6,424 bases of DNA. Source: Gemmatimonadota bacterium (GTDB lineage: Bacteria > Gemmatimonadota > Gemmatimonadetes > Longimicrobiales > UBA6960). A program made the translations under genes and the position numbers. Under the pieces are notes generated by a model, which saw only the letters and a list, made by a program, of their open reading frames with translations, did no database searches and was not told the origin of the DNA. Location of the stretch: NCBI GenBank assembly GCA_002712565.1, contig PAUA01000016.1, positions 1 to 6,424 on the forward strand. Reading direction: 5' to 3'. Positions 5,499 through 6,424 of the stretch are shown piece after piece. Numbering within the stretch: position 1 is the first letter of the stretch; each line of letters opens with the position of its first letter.

Positions 5499-6424
5499 CT
5501 ATCGCCCATCTAGGTGTTCGATAAGCGCTGGTGACGGCGGTCGTGTACTTCGGAGACGTTCGGCGACCGCTTCAGCTTCACGCATTACCCGTAGCACGTT
5601 CACGCCGAGAATGCCCATCACATGGTCATCGGTGTAACCTCGCCGTAGAAGTTCGGCCGTCAGGGACGGGTAGGTTGACACATCCTCTAAACCTACCGGC
5701 ACACTCGAGATTCCGTCGAAATCACTGCCGATACCGATATGTTCGGCCCCAGCGATGTCGCGGACGTGGTCAATGTGGTCTGCGACTTGGCTGAGGGTTG
5801 CGCGCGGCGTCGGGTTTACTTCCAGCCAGGCTTGCATTCCGGCTTCGACGGCGTTCGCGTTGCCAGGATACGCGGTTTGCAACCTTACCTCCTCCGCCTC
5901 GGCTGCTCTGCCATGACCCGCGACGTCAGGCGAGATAAATTGCGGGACGAAGGTCACCATTACAACACCACCATTTTCGGCTACTAGGTGAAGTACGTCA
6001 TCTGGCACGTTGCGTGGCACGTCAGTCAGCGCGCGCGCAGAGGAATGCGAAAAGATGACCGGAGCTTCAGTTATTCGCAGGGTGTCCCGCATCGTATCAG
6101 GCGAGACATGGCTCAGGTCGATGAGCATGCCGAGCCAATTCATCTCACGGATGACCTCCTCACCGAATCGCGAGAGTCCACCAAGTACCGGTTCGTCGGT
6201 ACTGGAATCAGCCCATGGGACATTACTGCCATGGGTCAGCGTCATGTAGCGGACACCGAGCCGGTAGAACATGCGGAGCGTTGCTAGCGAAGAATCGATT
6301 GAATGGCCGCCTTCCATGCCCATCATTGAAGCGATTTTCCCGCCACGAAAGATGCGCTCAACATCGTCAGCCGTAAGTGCCAGTTCGAACGCTTCGGGGT
6401 AGCGGCGCATCATCCGGTGCACAG
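5499..6424 (-). CDS. M19 family (renal/membrane-type) dipeptidase, N-terminus beyond the right edge
   Basis: About 307 C-terminal residues of a peptidase family M19 zinc dipeptidase, which hydrolyses dipeptides (including D-residue-containing ones) in a TIM-barrel fold. Numbering from the GTG codon at 6422, the visible metal and substrate ligands are the bridging Glu37 in the MEGGH motif, His105 in DLSH, His126 in FSHS, Arg137 eleven residues later, and Asp234 in GSDFDG. The N-terminal His-x-Asp metal pair lies outside the window. The GTG at 6422-6420 looks like a start but is almost certainly an internal valine: VHRM-x-x-x-YP is an internal family motif, and the metal ligands expected before it are missing. 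Whether the enzyme is exported cannot be seen. The stop is TAG followed at once by TGA. The tenA gene follows on the same strand. Confidence 0.94.
   Translation of the reverse strand, partial: VHRMMRRYPEAFELALTADDVERIFRGGKIASMMGMEGGHSIDSSLATLRMFYRLGVRYMTLTHGSNVPWADSSTDEPVLGGLSRFGEEVIREMNWLGMLIDLSHVSPDTMRDTLRITEAPVIFSHSSARALTDVPRNVPDDVLHLVAENGGVVMVTFVPQFISPDVAGHGRAAEAEEVRLQTAYPGNANAVEAGMQAWLEVNPTPRATLSQVADHIDHVRDIAGAEHIGIGSDFDGISSVPVGLEDVSTYPSLTAELLRRGYTDDHVMGILGVNVLRVMREAEAVAERLRSTRPPSPALIEHLDGR

Noticed and set aside
5130..6287. Plus-strand open frames opposite tenA and the dipeptidase
   Set aside because: Both minus-strand genes carry complete family motifs, and the opposite frames give low-complexity Arg/Ser/His-rich translations.
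6420..6422. GTG as the true start of the dipeptidase
   Set aside because: It encodes the Val of the internal VHRM motif. The N-terminal His-x-Asp zinc ligands of M19 enzymes would then be missing, so the gene must continue past the window edge.
1..6424. Mobile elements, CRISPR arrays, tRNA or rRNA genes, defence systems
   Set aside because: No transposase or integrase motifs, no terminal inverted repeats, no spaced short direct repeats and no tRNA-like cloverleaf was seen on either strand.

Overview
The window looks like ordinary chromosomal sequence from a Gram-negative bacterium. It has moderate GC by eye, dense gene packing, no mobile element, no CRISPR array and no recognisable RNA gene. 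A Sec-type signal peptide on a cyclophilin supports a cell envelope with a periplasm. The Nudix and cyclophilin sequences resemble Acidobacteriota-type homologues from memory, while very long DUF349 proteins with a helical-repeat N-terminus are also familiar from Gammaproteobacteria. I cannot decide the phylum without a search.

Layout from left to right. (1) Positions 1-68, minus strand: the first codons of a gene cut by the left edge, recognised from a TTG start with a perfect AAGGAGGT ribosome binding site. (2) 187-846, minus: a CoA-pyrophosphatase-type Nudix hydrolase. (3) 886-918: a GC-rich hairpin just after the next gene's stop codon. (4) 928-1497, minus: an exported cyclophilin-type peptidyl-prolyl isomerase. 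(5) 1498-1782: a 285-base divergent intergenic region with a near-perfect 20-bp palindrome, candidate promoters and a short upstream reading frame that ends on the start codon of the next gene. (6) 1786-4665, plus: a very large (959 aa) HEAT-like plus multi-DUF349 protein of unknown function, which fills almost half the window. (7) 4690-5394, minus: a TenA/thiaminase II family protein with every active-site residue present. (8) 5499 to the right edge, minus: the C-terminal three quarters or so of an M19 (renal-type) dipeptidase.

How the genes fit together. The minus-strand genes form two same-strand pairs: dipeptidase then tenA, and cyclophilin then Nudix (then the cut gene). The DUF349 gene stands alone on the plus strand, diverging from the cyclophilin and converging on tenA with 24 bases between the stops. 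The common theme is housekeeping and salvage: CoA or nucleotide clean-up, periplasmic protein folding, thiamin pyrimidine salvage and dipeptide hydrolysis. No pathway clearly links them. The least understood item is the DUF349 repeat protein. The most useful regulatory observations are the palindrome in front of the cyclophilin gene and the TGATG-coupled leader frame in front of the DUF349 gene.
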